A stretch of DNA of 64,000 nt from Ancylostoma caninum (taxonomy: Eukaryota; Nematoda; Chromadorea; Rhabditida; Ancylostomatidae). Position numbers and translations under genes: made by a program. The notes below the pieces were generated by a model, which made no database searches, was not told where the DNA came from, and worked only from the letters and a program-made list of their open reading frames with translations. Location: the NCBI GenBank assembly GCA_037903475.1, contig JBAJFG010000370.1, forward strand, positions 2,222,501 through 2,286,500, written 5' to 3'. Shown piece by piece: positions 31,601 through 41,240 of this stretch (position 1 is its first letter; every line of letters begins with the position of its first letter).

Positions 31601-34600
31601 CCACACCTCAGCTCGGAGTCGAGGATTTCAGCTCCTGCTGCCTTTAAGCGTCAAATAATCCCGGTTAATGGTGTGGTTGGTGCACACTGCATACATTACA
31701 CCTCGATTCACAACCGTTTTCTCCAAACGGCGCGGAATTCAGAGGCCTCTGCCTCGCAGGAGTTTCGCATGTTATTAGCGAAAAAAAAACGACTATTTAG
31801 AGAACGGGTCCGATTTCTTTACGAGTTGCGTCTATACACCTTACAGTCAATGAGAAATGAGGGCCCGATAACATTGGTTGGAAATGATATTAGGTCATTT
31901 CTGGTTCTTTTTTCTTAAAGAAACATCCAGATCACTTCTTCAACTAGAAAAGTTCCCATTCCCAACATCAGAAGATGCATTTGAGATGTACAAATCTGAT
32001 TAGAAGACTAAAATCATTCTACACAAGAAGTGTCATTGAGATTATGAACGAAATTCTGAAAAACTTGATCAAAGAGTTTGTCACAAACTTTACTCTATCG
32101 GTACGTAAGTATACTGTGTAGTGAGTCTGTGACGACTCAGGAACTCCACTCAGGCAATTCTGGCGGCCCACCTGCGCTTGTTTTGGGGCCGGCCCCAGAT
32201 CGCTCCCGCGGGCGAATTGCAAAAGAAGCGCGGGAAGCACGCTTAGCGAGCGCGGGCGGTTTGCTAAAAACAGCTCGCGGGGGATTGTGCGCATAAAGAT
32301 CCGTAGGAGCACGGAAACAATGCAGAATCATCAGAAACTTCCTAAATTAGAAAAAGCAGAATTTTTGCAAAGCCCAGCATGCCTACATTGCGATTTGGTG
32401 TCGAGAGGATTCGAACTTACCTTTCTATTTTCTGTACTGACTAAGAGTTCGCTGCTTTATCCACTCGGCCATCCGTCCTGATATCCACAACTTTTGAGCT
32501 TGCTAATGGCTTCATTCTCCATAATCTCGATACTCCATCGGTACGAGTGGGTCCGTAATGAGTCCGTGACGGTCCAACATATACGATTTGGCATTACACC
32601 GAACTACCAGTACACTAGCTACTACTAGTCACTACTAACAACAGTTCACCGGTTTTCGGTATTGAAGAGGCCATTTTGATTTAATTGTTATGATTATGAT
32701 TATTATTGTATCAGGTTGTTGCGAAATTAATTGCCGAAATGAGCCATTTAGTTCAAGCCGTTGTAACTCGACTAAATCACCATTTTTTCATCAGTTTAGC
32801 AACCGTTCAGTTCATTAGATCCTCCCCGACAATCCAGCGCAGATTGCACGCCTCTGCAACAAAAACTGAGATCACAAGAATTAAAATATGAAAGATGTCA
32901 CGCCAGGTAAGACGCTGGTCGTCAATCAGATGGTGTGGTGTTCATGTCCGCACCTTTCGTACCACGTTGATTGAAGTGAGATGCATTGAAACTGTAGTGT
33001 AGTGAGCATCCATCCCTGATCTCATCGTCCGGGTGGTAATATCCGGTTTGGGTTCCACGGCTGTCCTCAACGTCTGATCGTCCAGCGACATCTCGCGACC
33101 ATGACTATGATTGAATTTGAGTTCAAAATCGCAGGAAAAGAACTTCGCGAACCTCCTGCGCACTGTCCGTTGGGAAGGCGATTCCAAGATAAAACGAACG
33201 CAAGAATACCGCATACCTCCGACAAAGAATGATCGGTTTTGAAATCATTAGCCATACTCACCCGAAAATAGCGTTGACCCATCATTTGTTCACGACTTCA
33301 TAAAAATCCACAGGAAAGAGCTGGCCAGAATATTCAAGTAGCATTCGAAAGAAGAAGAGGAGCCCTACCAAAACTTACATAAGCTGAGCTGAGGCTGCTC
33401 AAATTGGGCAGAAGAGAAAAGTTTAGTTGAGCATGCCTAGAAACGGCAATTATTTTCGCAACAACCTGGTATTATATTTATTATTAGTATACTCCACGGA
33501 CCTCCCTCATGCGAGGGATCCCAGCCGGTTAGTCGCGAGGGTACGTGGCGCGTCCCCAGGTGGATAGGGGGCTAATCGCGGACCAAACGCGACCTTCTGC
33601 CTGCCCTGAGACGCGGGTGAATTCAGGGGATGGACTCCCTGTCTCTGCAGTGTCGGAACGATCTATACTTTCTGACAGCGCGTGGGCATGTTCATGCATG
33701 CGTGCATAGGTGTGCTTGCGTGTCTGCAGATTGTATCCTGCACATCTATCCGACCAAAAGCCCTGCATTCAAGTGACTGGGAGGTACAACGGAGGAGGTT
33801 CGGAGTCGTCTCCAACAAATGAGCTCTATTGTCCACTCCTGGGAACCCCGGCTAACTTCCCGGTGAAATCACACTCCAGCCCTCCACGGGGGGGGGGGCA
33901 GCAGAGCTCAGCAAGCTATCTCCTGTGGGCTTAAAATTTTTCAAGCTCGACACAGCAATAATAGAGAGTGTTCCCCTGGTCGGGGAAGAGTCACTGGTAC
34001 GGCTGCACCAGTGAGGACGAGGTCCGAGGGGTTATCTAGGCTGCCTAAAACCAGAAGGACTATGATGACGGTCTGTACCTTCAGCGCACGCACGCTTGCA
34101 TCGGAGGCTTCCATCGAGGATTTGATGATGCAGGCCAGGAAGATCAGGTACAACGTCATCGGACTGACCGAGACGAGGAGACACCGACCACTGAATGCCA
34201 CCTTCGACACTGGAGAAGAACTGTTCCTTGGAACCTGCGACAGTAGAGGAGTTGGTGGAGTCGGTGTCCTCGTCAACACGAACTTGGTCATGACATCGAC
34301 TCATTCGAACAGCTAACAACCCGAATTGGACGTTTGCGGTTGAGAAGATGTGGATCAATACCGGCCTTGACAATCTTCGTCGCCTACGCTCCAACATTTA
34401 GGTACGACGAAGAGGATATCGAGGCCTTCTATATGGACTTGGAGAAGTTCTACAGGGAAGACCACACATTCTACAAGATCATCATTGGCGATTTCAACGC
34501 CAAGATTGGTCCTAGGAGAACGCCTGAGGAACTTCACATCGGTACCCACGGCCTGCAGTGGAACGAACAGGGAGAGAGGCTGTCTGAGTTCATCATGACG

Positions 34601-37600
34601 ACGAAGACCATGCATGGTAACTCCAATTTTAGAAGCCAACCTCCCTACGCTGGACGTGGGAGTCACCCGGTGGAGAGTACCATAATGAAATTGACCACAT
34701 CATCGTCAATCGAAGGTTCTGCCTGACCGACGTCGGTGTTGTACCGAAGTTCTACACCGGATCCGACCATCGCCTCCTTCGTGCAAGATTCTTCTTCTCA
34801 CGCAAAGGAGAGAAAGCCGTGAAGTTTAAGAGAAGGAGTCCCAAACCCGTCATCAATTGGGATCTTTTCACTTCGCTAGCCGGCTTCTGGGAAGATGCGC
34901 TTGTCGACAACATCGACGAAGAGTACGATCGGCTTGTATAGCATCTCCCGACAGCGCAAAGAGCGCCGAGGGTTTAAGAGTCACCAAGAGACGACTGTCT
35001 TACGAGACCCTCGAGCTTATACGCCAGCGTAGAGCCGCGAGAGCCGCAGGCAACTACCAGCAAACGTCCGAGCTCGCAAAAAAGTGCAGAGAAGTGATAA
35101 AAGAAGACCTCAAGGAGAGACGAGCAGCAGCGTTGGCCGAAGCCGCAGAGGCAGGGAAAAGCATTCGCTGCGCCCGCCGAGACTTCGCCAATCGCAAGAC
35201 CAAGATGTCCGCCCTCCGGCGCCCAGACGGAACAATTTCTTCATCAAGACGGGTATTGGAGAAGGTCATCTACGACTTCTACTCGGATCTCTTCGATAGC
35301 CACGTCCACCTCCCTCAATGTCATCTCAGGGAAGACGGGTATGTTGCCCCATCGGTTCTCCCTTCCGAAATCCGACATGCCATCAAGTCGGTCAAGAATC
35401 GTACAGCACCGGGCCCCGATAGGATTCGACCGGAACATCTGAAGAACCTACCGCCAATTCTCATTACCACCTTGGCTAGGCTTTTCACGCGGTACCTGTC
35501 GGAATGCAAGGTATCTAACCAATGGAAGACCAGCAGGACCGTGTTGCTGTACAAGAAGGGAGACCCGCAGGATATTGGCAATTATTGCCCCATCTGCCTA
35601 CTGTCCGCCGTCTACAAGCTTTTCACGCGAGTGATCCTCAATAGGATCGAAAGGACACTAGACGAGGGACAGCCGTGCGAGCAAGCACGGTTTCGAAAAG
35701 GATTCAGTACGATCGACCACATACACACCGTCACTAGACTCATCGAAGTATCGCGAGAGTATAAGATGCCCCTCTGTCTCACGTTCATCGGTTTGAAGAA
35801 AGCCTTCGACTCTGTTGAGACGGAAGCGGTGTTGGAAGCCCTCGGCAACCAGGGCATACCTACTCAATACATCAAGGTATTTCGTGAGCTCTACAGCAAC
35901 TTCACGACCAGGATTTCTCCATTCTACGACGACATCACCATCGACGTCAAGAGAGGGGTTCGGCAAGGCGATACCGTGTCGCCAAAACTATTCAGCGCCA
36001 CTCTCGAAGACATCATGCGGAAACTGGAATGGGATAGCATGGGAGTGCAAGTTGATGGCCTGCGACTTAGTCATCTTCGCTTCGCTGACGACATCGTTCT
36101 TATAACACCAACCATCAGCGAAGCGGGACAGATGCTGGCCAACTTCGAGGACGCATGTGGAAAGATTGGTCTCCAACTGAATCTGACGAAGACGATGTTC
36201 ATGAAAAACGGATGGGTCCCAGATGCCCAATCCTCGCTCAACGGAACGACCATATCCGAATGCTCCAGCTACGTATACCTAGGTCGGGAAATCAACATGA
36301 TGAACGACCTCGCTCCAGGGCTGGGCAGGAGGAAACGAGCGGCTTGGGGAGCTTACAAGAGCATCGAGGACGTAGTGAAGAAGACGAAGAACACCAGGCT
36401 CCGTGCCCACCTCTTCAACACAACCGTTCTCCCTGCTTTGACCTACGCCTCAGAAATCTGGGCGTTGCGCAAGCAGGATGAGAATGCGGTCAGCGTCATC
36501 GAACGCTCCATCGAGAGGGTGATGCTAGGAATAACCCGCCTCACGCAAGTGAGGGCTGAAATACGGAGCTCCACCCTTCGTCAACAATCGAAGATCAGGG
36601 ACGCTGCCACTTACGCCAAGTTGAGTAAGATTAGGTGGGCCGGACACATGATGCGTTTTAACGACAACCGTTGGACAAGAGCCGTCAGCGACTGGACTCC
36701 ATGGGACGTTAAGCGCACGACAGGAAGACCACCGACCCGATGGTCAGACTTCTTCACGAAGTCCTTCAAGGATAGATACGATGCTCTCCGTGTCCCTCGA
36801 ACGGACAGAATCCACTGGACAACTCTGGCTCGCGAGAGGGACAAATGGAAGGATTGCTGGCGCCCGCTCCGTATACCCGAAGATCAACGGGAGTCAAGGT
36901 GATCAAGGTGATTAGTATACTATCATTATGATTCAGTTATTACTATTATGATTCAGCTAAACTTGTCGATAGTTTTGAAGTCATCATATCATTCAAAAAC
37001 AATTTGTTGCAACCTTTTCTCCCGACAACTTGTCGACAAACGAGGAGAAGCCAGAACAAGTTGTCGACAACCTTTTGGGTCAAGAACTCGTTGACGAGAA
37101 GAGGTTCCGACAAATTTCGCCCTACAAATGTAGCACGCGGGCCACCCGCAAACAAGCAGTGCCCACAAATATAGTACGCGGAAGGCCCGCAAACAAGCCC
37201 CCCACTAATATGGCACGCAGGAGGCCCGCAAACAAGCCCCGCCCATTAATATGGCACGCGGGCCGGCCGCTGGGGCTGAATGCGTCCGTGGAAGGCCCGC
37301 TAGAATTGCCTGAGCAGTTTGGGTCTACGCCGAACGAATGGAAAAGTTGTGATGATTAATCCGTTAAGATTAGGAATGGAATGGGTTGAGCCTACAATGA
37401 CTAATAAGTACCAATATTCTTATGAGTCCTGAGGCATTCAAGACAATCCATACTAGGCATGAGCGTTTAACGCGCTCGTGTCTACTCAGGCAATTCTGGC
37501 CACGCCCACGCTTGTCTCGCGGCCGGCCCCAGATCGCTCCCGCGGGCGGATTGCTAAAAAGCAGCTCGATACTGAGTGTGCGCATCGTGAAGACCCGTTG

Positions 37601-40167
37601 GAGCACGGAAACTATCAAATTCATCAGAAACTTCCCGAATTAGAAAAAGCGAGCTTTTTGCAAAGCCCAGCATGCTTACATTGAGATCTACTGTCGAGAG
37701 GATTCGAACTTGAGGGGTTTTTACAGTTTTGACGCGCCGCACCGCGCCCCATGCTTAAGCATAGGCAGCGTCAACGCAGTGCGAACTAGCACGAGCTCGC
37801 TGCGGCAAATGCCGCAAGGGGTCCTTGTACACCTTTCTGCCTCGGCGCGTCACTTTGCGAGCTCGCATTGTAGGCTGCGGGAAGGAATGCTTCGTGGCAT
37901 TCTTTGCCACTGCGGCAACGCGGCAAATCGGAGGTTCACTGCAAGGCGAGAAGTCAGCTCGCAGCGGCTCCCTTCTCGTATCGCGCCGCGCCGTGCTCAA
38001 AACTGTAAAAACCCCTTTACTTTCAATCTTCTCTACTGACTAAGAGTCCGCTGCTTTACCCACTCGGCCATCCATCCTGATCTCCACAACTTTTGAGCTT
38101 GCTAATAGCTTCATTCTCCATAATCTCGATACTCCATCGGTACGAGTGGGTCTGTAGTGAGTCCGTGAAGGTCCAACATATGCAATTTGAGACTGCACCA
38201 AACTACCAGTACACTAGCTATTACTAGTAACTACCAACAGCAGTTCACCGGTCTTCGGTATTGAAGCAGACCCAGTGGGAGCATCCCTCCCCCTAGGGCA
38301 TGAGTTGCCGAATTTTTGGAAATGCTTTATATTGTAGATAAAAAATTCCATTTGCTCATTTTAATTGTCATTTCTTATTATCATTTTTATAATATTTATT
38401 CTTGAGATTGTGATGATGAGTGTTTTTATTATTTCCAGTTTCCATCCAAATCTTTAGGGTTGCGCAGGCCCCACTTTTCCCCATCTTCCTATATGCGCTC
38501 GTCACTACTTCCTTCTCACTTTTCCACGCCAGGAATCCTCTTTATTTCTCCGTGCCATGTGCTCTGGCGTCGAGGCTACCTTCCCCGGATGTAGGAACAG
38601 GTCACCTCATATACATAGGGCTAGCCTTCATGAAACGACAACCAAGCTAATCTGTGAGGGTTAGCGCTATCGGTTATCGCATAGACTACACGCAACGCTA
38701 AAAGATGCAGGCGTTAAAGTTTGTTTGTTAGCCTGGTTTCTTCTGGTTATGAGTTCATGAATTTTATCCCAGAACCCCAAAAACAAGTTGTCAGCCCAAC
38801 TTTGACCCAAAACAACTTTCAGACAACACTTTAACTAGCAAGTCATTGCGTCGTCATGCCATTCAAAACCAATTTGTTGCAACCTTTTCTCCCGACAAAT
38901 TGTCGACAAACAAACAAGGAAAAGCCAAAACAAAGTGTCGACAAGCTTTTGGGCCAAGAACCCGTTGACAAGAAGGAGTTCCGGCAGCAAGCCCCGCCCA
39001 CATATATGACACGCGGGAGGCCCGCTAACAAGCCCCGCCCACTACTATGGTATGCGGAAGGCCCGCAAACAAGCCCCGCCGACCGCTGGTCCTGAATGCT
39101 TGGAAGGCCCGCTAGAATTGCCTGAGTACACGATGAAAGATAGGCCTAGTCGCAGCTCACTGCCTCGACTTCGGGCGCAGCACAGGTGAGACGCACTCGT
39201 TCGCACTCGTTTTCAGCCTTGCGGCGGCTGTAGGTTTTTTTCTGTTGAAAATGTGCATGCCGCATGAACTGTCCTCAAGGGAAATAATCCACGAAGTAAG
39301 GCACCTGATGAGCGATTGAGGCACGCATCTATTATAAACCTCCCTTCTAACACTATAACCGCCAGCCGCTGTATTATAGTTACATAAGATTTCGTTTTAT
39401 CGTACCTATCAGAGTGGGCACCAAAATTCATTGGATGAGAACCCTTATGAAACAACTGTCCAGGAAATGCTGAGCTTCTGGACAGATAGATCTCTACGGG
39501 GGCGGGCGCTGGGAAACGCCATCCCCCCTCAAGAAAAGAAATTCTGAAAACTGCTTTGTAAAATAGTTTTAGCGTTTATAATTGTTACTCCTTTTTGATA
39601 GTTATCATTGGTCATCCAGTATTATAATTAATATTTATTATTGTTTTCTATCCGCACCCAAAATCTCCGCCAACTTCTTGCATCTGCCACGGCCTGGTCT
39701 CCATTCTCCCAGAAATCCTCGCGCGCAGGCGGCTCACTCATAAGCCTCGCCCACGAATATGGCACGCGGGAGGCCCGCTCTGAGGCCGCGCCCACAAATA
39801 AGGCAGGCAGGCCAGCCTCTGGGCCTGAATGCGCCCGCGGAAGGCCCGCAAGAATTGCCTGAGTATTCACTCCGTTCAGAATGTTGCATACGAAATACAT
39901 AATTAAACAAATACAACTTTTTGGCAAAAACAGTTTGCATTGCAGGAAATGGATGGGTTGTTTCGAATAGCTGACTACGGCATGGATTATCGGGCTGTGA
40001 GTCACACTGGAAGAGTGCTAGGGAACGCTGAATCTCCAAAGCCAGAAAAATGGAAACCTATACCTCGCAAAAAGAAGAGTGATGAAGAAACCAGCTGACT
40101 GCTTCAAGGGATGAACGAATCCTTTTCAAGAATGTCATTGTAGAGACTAGCATCTACAGAGAATAAA
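28633..40167 (+). CDS. rbfa: Ribosome-binding factor A, mitochondrial type (five exons)
   Basis: The exons are 28633-28746 (coding from ATG 28694 in GCGGCCATGG), 29015-29192, 29457-29522, 30113-30232 and 39946-40098 (TGA). AATAAA is at 40162. The last three junctions are phase 0 with good signals. The first join needs a weak acceptor (ATAGAAAG, 29014); the better TTTATAG at 29010 breaks the frame. The predicted protein is about 189 residues. KRFGYDMG and LEDRILLRSL precede the RbfA domain. That domain shows an N-terminal helix (VIQLSAILEGMINEA), the strand pair VKVNRSFTDVRVWWLC, a helix (EIEAALKSQRHNLRKTL), the strand CPELLFEPD, and a last helix ending EMDGLFRIADYG. This is the KH-like RbfA layout. 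The tail is basic (KPIPRKKKS). RbfA assists late small-subunit rRNA maturation; mitochondrial forms act on 12S rRNA. Intron 4 spans 9.7 kb of transposons. Confidence 0.85.
29545..30023. mobile_element. Foldback element family X, copy 2 (RBFA intron 3)
   Basis: The ends TTAAAGTCCTTACGCGCAATC and GATTGCGCGTGAGGACTTTA enclose arms with GGCGCGGCCCTCTT/AAGAGGGCCGCGCC and GACCGGACGGCCCGCATGCC/GGCATGCGGGGCCGTCCGGTC. A tandem duplication (ATCTGAAGCTGTGAGG twice) lies at 29701-29730. Ends match copy 1 at 13163-13925; the interior differs. Confidence 0.8.
30236..30462. mobile_element. MITE family P, copy 5, inside the RBFA intron-4 splice donor
   Basis: The element starts CAGTCTGTCCGAAACGACGA and ends CGGACGGACTG, with TA duplicated at 30234-30235 and 30463-30464. 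The left TA is positions +2/+3 of the intron (exon end CAG, intron GTACAG). Because the element begins with CAG, the donor still reads GTACAG after insertion. Confidence 0.85.
30651..30853. mobile_element. MITE with TGTGTATCATCGTGAGG ends
   Basis: Inverted ends of about 30 bp (to GGGGTG/CACGCCCC) enclose a 140-bp core. The element interrupts SINE-like copy A. Only one copy is seen. Confidence 0.65.
30989..31072 (-). tRNA. tRNA-Ser/Leu-like segment of a SINE (not a functional tRNA)
   Basis: On the minus strand, GATGGCCGAGTGGATAAAGC is a class II A-box/D-arm and AGTTCGAATCCTCGG is a B-box/T-arm, about 60 nt apart with a variable arm. The acceptor ends do not pair well and the same block recurs in two other repeat copies. 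It is therefore a tRNA-derived promoter of a SINE rather than a tRNA gene. Confidence 0.5.
31171..31647. mobile_element. Foldback MITE family F (TTAAAGGCAG ends)
   Basis: The ends TTAAAGGCAGCGGGAGCTGA and CAGCTCCTGCTGCCTTTAA lead into arms of about 200 bp that pair almost completely (CACAGACAATGATGGCTTAC against GTAAGCCATCATTGTCTGTG; AAACTCGTCCGCGC against its complement). The loop is near 31400. Transcribed within the RBFA intron, it would form a long hairpin. Confidence 0.8.
31648..32147. other. Gene-free intronic stretch
   Basis: It lies within RBFA intron 4. The frame over 31720-31915 is basic (LLAKKKRLFRERVRFLYELR) but has no partner exon and I do not assign it. Confidence 0.25.
32148..32667 (-). 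mobile_element. tRNA-headed SINE-like repeat, copy B
   Basis: An uninterrupted copy from CTCAGGCAATTCTGGCGGCC to TTTTCGGTATTGAAG. It matches copy C block by block (GGCCGGCCCCAGATCGCTCC, GCAAAGCCCAGCATGC, CTCGATACTCCATCGGTACG, CAGTACACTAGCTA). The tRNA-like part is at 32398-32480 (minus). It lies in RBFA intron 4. Confidence 0.65.
32398..32480 (-). tRNA. tRNA-Ser/Leu-like segment of SINE copy B
   Basis: The minus strand has GATGGCCGAGTGGATAAAGC (A box) and AAGTTCGAATCCTCTCGACA (B box). It is repeat-derived; no reliable anticodon call can be made. Confidence 0.5.
32711..33469 (-). mobile_element. mariner-like element, deleted copy
   Basis: A 759-bp element flanked by TA, with ends TCAGGTTGTTGCGAAATTAA and TTATTTTCGCAACAACCTGG. 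These resemble mariner ends of the TTAGGTTGTTGCGAAATTAATTGC type. The interior keeps only the N-terminal part of a transposase on the minus strand. Confidence 0.85.
32942..33285 (-). pseudogene. mariner transposase N-terminal remnant
   Basis: Minus-strand frames 33285-33067 and 33214-32942 give helix-turn-helix blocks of mariner transposase: SQRTVRRRFAKFFSCDFEL, then SLDDQTLRTAVEPKPDITT and YTTVSMHLTSINVVRK. A frameshift separates the two. The DDD catalytic domain is missing. Confidence 0.8.
34011..34950 (+). pseudogene. RTE apurinic-type endonuclease domain, frame-broken
   Basis: Endonuclease/exonuclease/phosphatase motifs appear in succession: TFSARTL, GLTETRR (metal-binding Glu), VAYAPT, IIGDFNAKIG (34480-34510), then GSDHRLL (around 34757) in another frame. 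Frame changes fall near 34316 and 34630, and stop codons near 34941, so no continuous protein exists. The domain normally nicks the target DNA to prime reverse transcription. Confidence 0.85.
34857..36902 (+). pseudogene. RTE reverse transcriptase, long open frame but mutated catalytic Asp
   Basis: This is the longest open frame in the element (681 codons). Motifs are TAPGPDRIRPEHLK, SRTVLLYKKGD, ARFRKGFSTIDHI, the motif A region TFIGLKKAFDSVE, RGVRQGDTVSPKLF, FADDIVLI (motif C intact) and a C-terminal GHMMRFNDNRW block. In motif A the position normally occupied by the first catalytic Asp is Gly, which should abolish polymerase activity. The first ~30 codons are out of frame with the endonuclease part. 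Confidence 0.9.
36953..37320. mobile_element. Dispersed repeat family G, copy 1, with internal tandem units
   Basis: It shares CAATTTGTTGCAACCTTTTC, TGTCGACAA and GGAAGGCCCGCTAGAATTGC blocks with copy 2 (38826-39122) and the right end with copy 3 (39720-39862). At 37110-37262 a unit of about 38 bp (ATATGGCACGCGGGAGGCCC, GCAAACAAGCCCCGCCC) is repeated four times. Confidence 0.65.
37484..38277 (-). mobile_element. tRNA-headed SINE-like repeat, copy C, split by a MITE
   Basis: Homologous to copy B on both sides of a 306-bp insertion that falls within the tRNA-like part, after GAGGATTCGAACTT. Remaining tRNA-like pieces are at 37692-37712 and 38019-38079. Confidence 0.65.
37713..38018. mobile_element. 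MITE with AGGGGTTTTTACAGTTTTG ends
   Basis: Inverted ends AGGGGTTTTTACAGTTTTGA and CAAAACTGTAAAAACCCCTT enclose GC-rich sequence (GCGCGCC/GGCGCG-type pairs). It splits SINE-like copy C. Only one copy is seen in the window. Confidence 0.7.
38278..38825. other. Gene-free intronic stretch
   Basis: It is part of RBFA intron 4. No exon or element end is recognised. Confidence 0.3.
38826..39122. mobile_element. Dispersed repeat family G, copy 2
   Basis: Parallel to copy 1, including CCGACAAATTGTCGACAAAC and the right end GAAGGCCCGCTAGAATTGCC. It has two to three internal ~38-bp units instead of four. Confidence 0.65.
39128..39348. mobile_element. MITE family M, diverged copy
   Basis: Similar in order to 42421-42665: GATGAAAGATAGGCC, GCGCAG, TTGCGGCGGCTG, GAAAATGTGCATGCCGC and GGCACGCATCTATTATAAAC. 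The left end is degraded. Confidence 0.5.
39720..39862. mobile_element. Dispersed repeat family G, copy 3 (short)
   Basis: Only the unit block (AATATGGCACGCGGGAGGCC) and the right end (GAAGGCCCGCAAGAATTGCC) remain. It lies about 80 bp before the last RBFA exon. Confidence 0.55.
40162..40167 (+). terminator. RBFA polyadenylation signal
   Basis: AATAAA lies 64 bp after the RBFA stop codon, the only canonical hexamer in the following 200 bp. Confidence 0.6.
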
Positions 40168-40387
40168 CATCCATTATATTATTCTTAAGGTTTTACAACG
40201 ATTCTGCGGCCATGTACACTTATTATAGTTCTCGTTACATACCTTCCAGGGTGGAAGTAGCGTAAGGTCTTTGGTCATTTCTCAATACAATCTCCATTCC
40301 CATATACATGGAACTTTCCATCACATCTCAACTACGGCTTTATCAAGATTCCAGTAAGCTTTCGGCACTTAGCGCCTTCCTCAGACC

Positions 40388-40802
40388 TTAAGGGCAGGGG
40401 TCCACCTCATTTTCGTAGTTCAGCTAACAGTACATTCTGCATCTACTCGGCGCGATGGTTCCAACGGTATACATAAATTGTCTCAGAATGGTCTATAAAC
40501 CCGTCTTCCAGGACGGGGTCTGTAACAGTTTGCCAACCCGAGTTGACATGTGAAGCCGTTGATCTTATCGATTGGACACGCCAAGACTCGTTGACCGACG
40601 CGGCAGCCGTGGCAGGCAGCCAGCACTGCTTGGAGCGATCCGCCTCCGGGCTCCAAATTTTTATCCAGTTCGAGCCTTTCAAAAATGGGGATTTCGTCGC
40701 TTCTGTGCCTGTTGATGTACATCCCAGGGATCAACATGATGAGAAGGTCTAGGATATGTTGGTAAATCCAAAAGGCAGAACGAGGTGACCCTCTGCCTTT
40801 AA
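40388..40802. mobile_element. MITE family K, copy 2
   Basis: The same 415-bp element as 3828-4242 with few substitutions; the left end has TTAAGGGCAG instead of TTAAAGGCAG. It adjoins the next MITE at TTTAA. Confidence 0.8.
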
Positions 40803-41240
40803 CCTTTTAGTGAAGCTCCTTTCACCACTGCTCGAGGCGATGATTCCAATGATGTGCTTGATGTCTGGAAACACCCTCAACAACCCCCAATTTTAAGGCA
40901 ATATTAGACACAGGAGCGGACGAGTTTTCTTGCTAGGAAGCTAGCAAAAGCGAAGCTGAGATTGCACATTAAAATGAACTTCTCAGCAGCTATTATCAAA
41001 CAAACAGACATTTCCGTGTTGAAAAACCATGTCGCAGCCTCAGCAAGCTCTTGTTGCGGAATGAACCCTATCGTCCACTGGCCGAGAGTATCGGAATTCT
41101 CGGCCCAAGAAACCCGTAACTTATGAGGTTTTCGACGTTTCCACGAAACTTAAAGTACATCTTTGTGCTCAGCGGCTCGCGTACGTTCGACTGAGATGGG
41201 AATCTCGAATGCGGCCCATGAGCTGAGACACTGCCTTTAA
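40803..41240. mobile_element. MITE family L, copy 1 (inverted)
   Basis: The right end CAGACACTGCCTTTAA-type sequence pairs with the left end of copy 2 at 56836. Inner blocks match in reverse complement (GCGAGCCGCTGAGC, ACGTCGAAAACC.CATAAGTTA, GGCCAGTG). The two copies are well diverged. Confidence 0.6.

Larger units (their letters stand above)
33494..36910 (+). mobile_element. Complete but inactive RTE-type non-LTR retrotransposon
   Basis: The 3417-bp element is flanked by an exact 11-bp duplication ATTAGTATACT (33483-33493 and 36911-36921). It begins CCACGGACCTCCCTCATGCG and ends with a short GGTGATCAAGGTG tail, as RTE elements end in short repeats rather than long poly(A). Size and endonuclease-RT order fit the RTE clade. 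It is inserted in RBFA intron 4 in the sense direction, 24 bp after the mariner remnant. Confidence 0.9.

Noticed and set aside
31583..31918. Gene within RBFA intron 4 (basic 111-codon frame)
   Set aside because: It begins inside foldback MITE F and has no motif, splice partner or conservation evidence.
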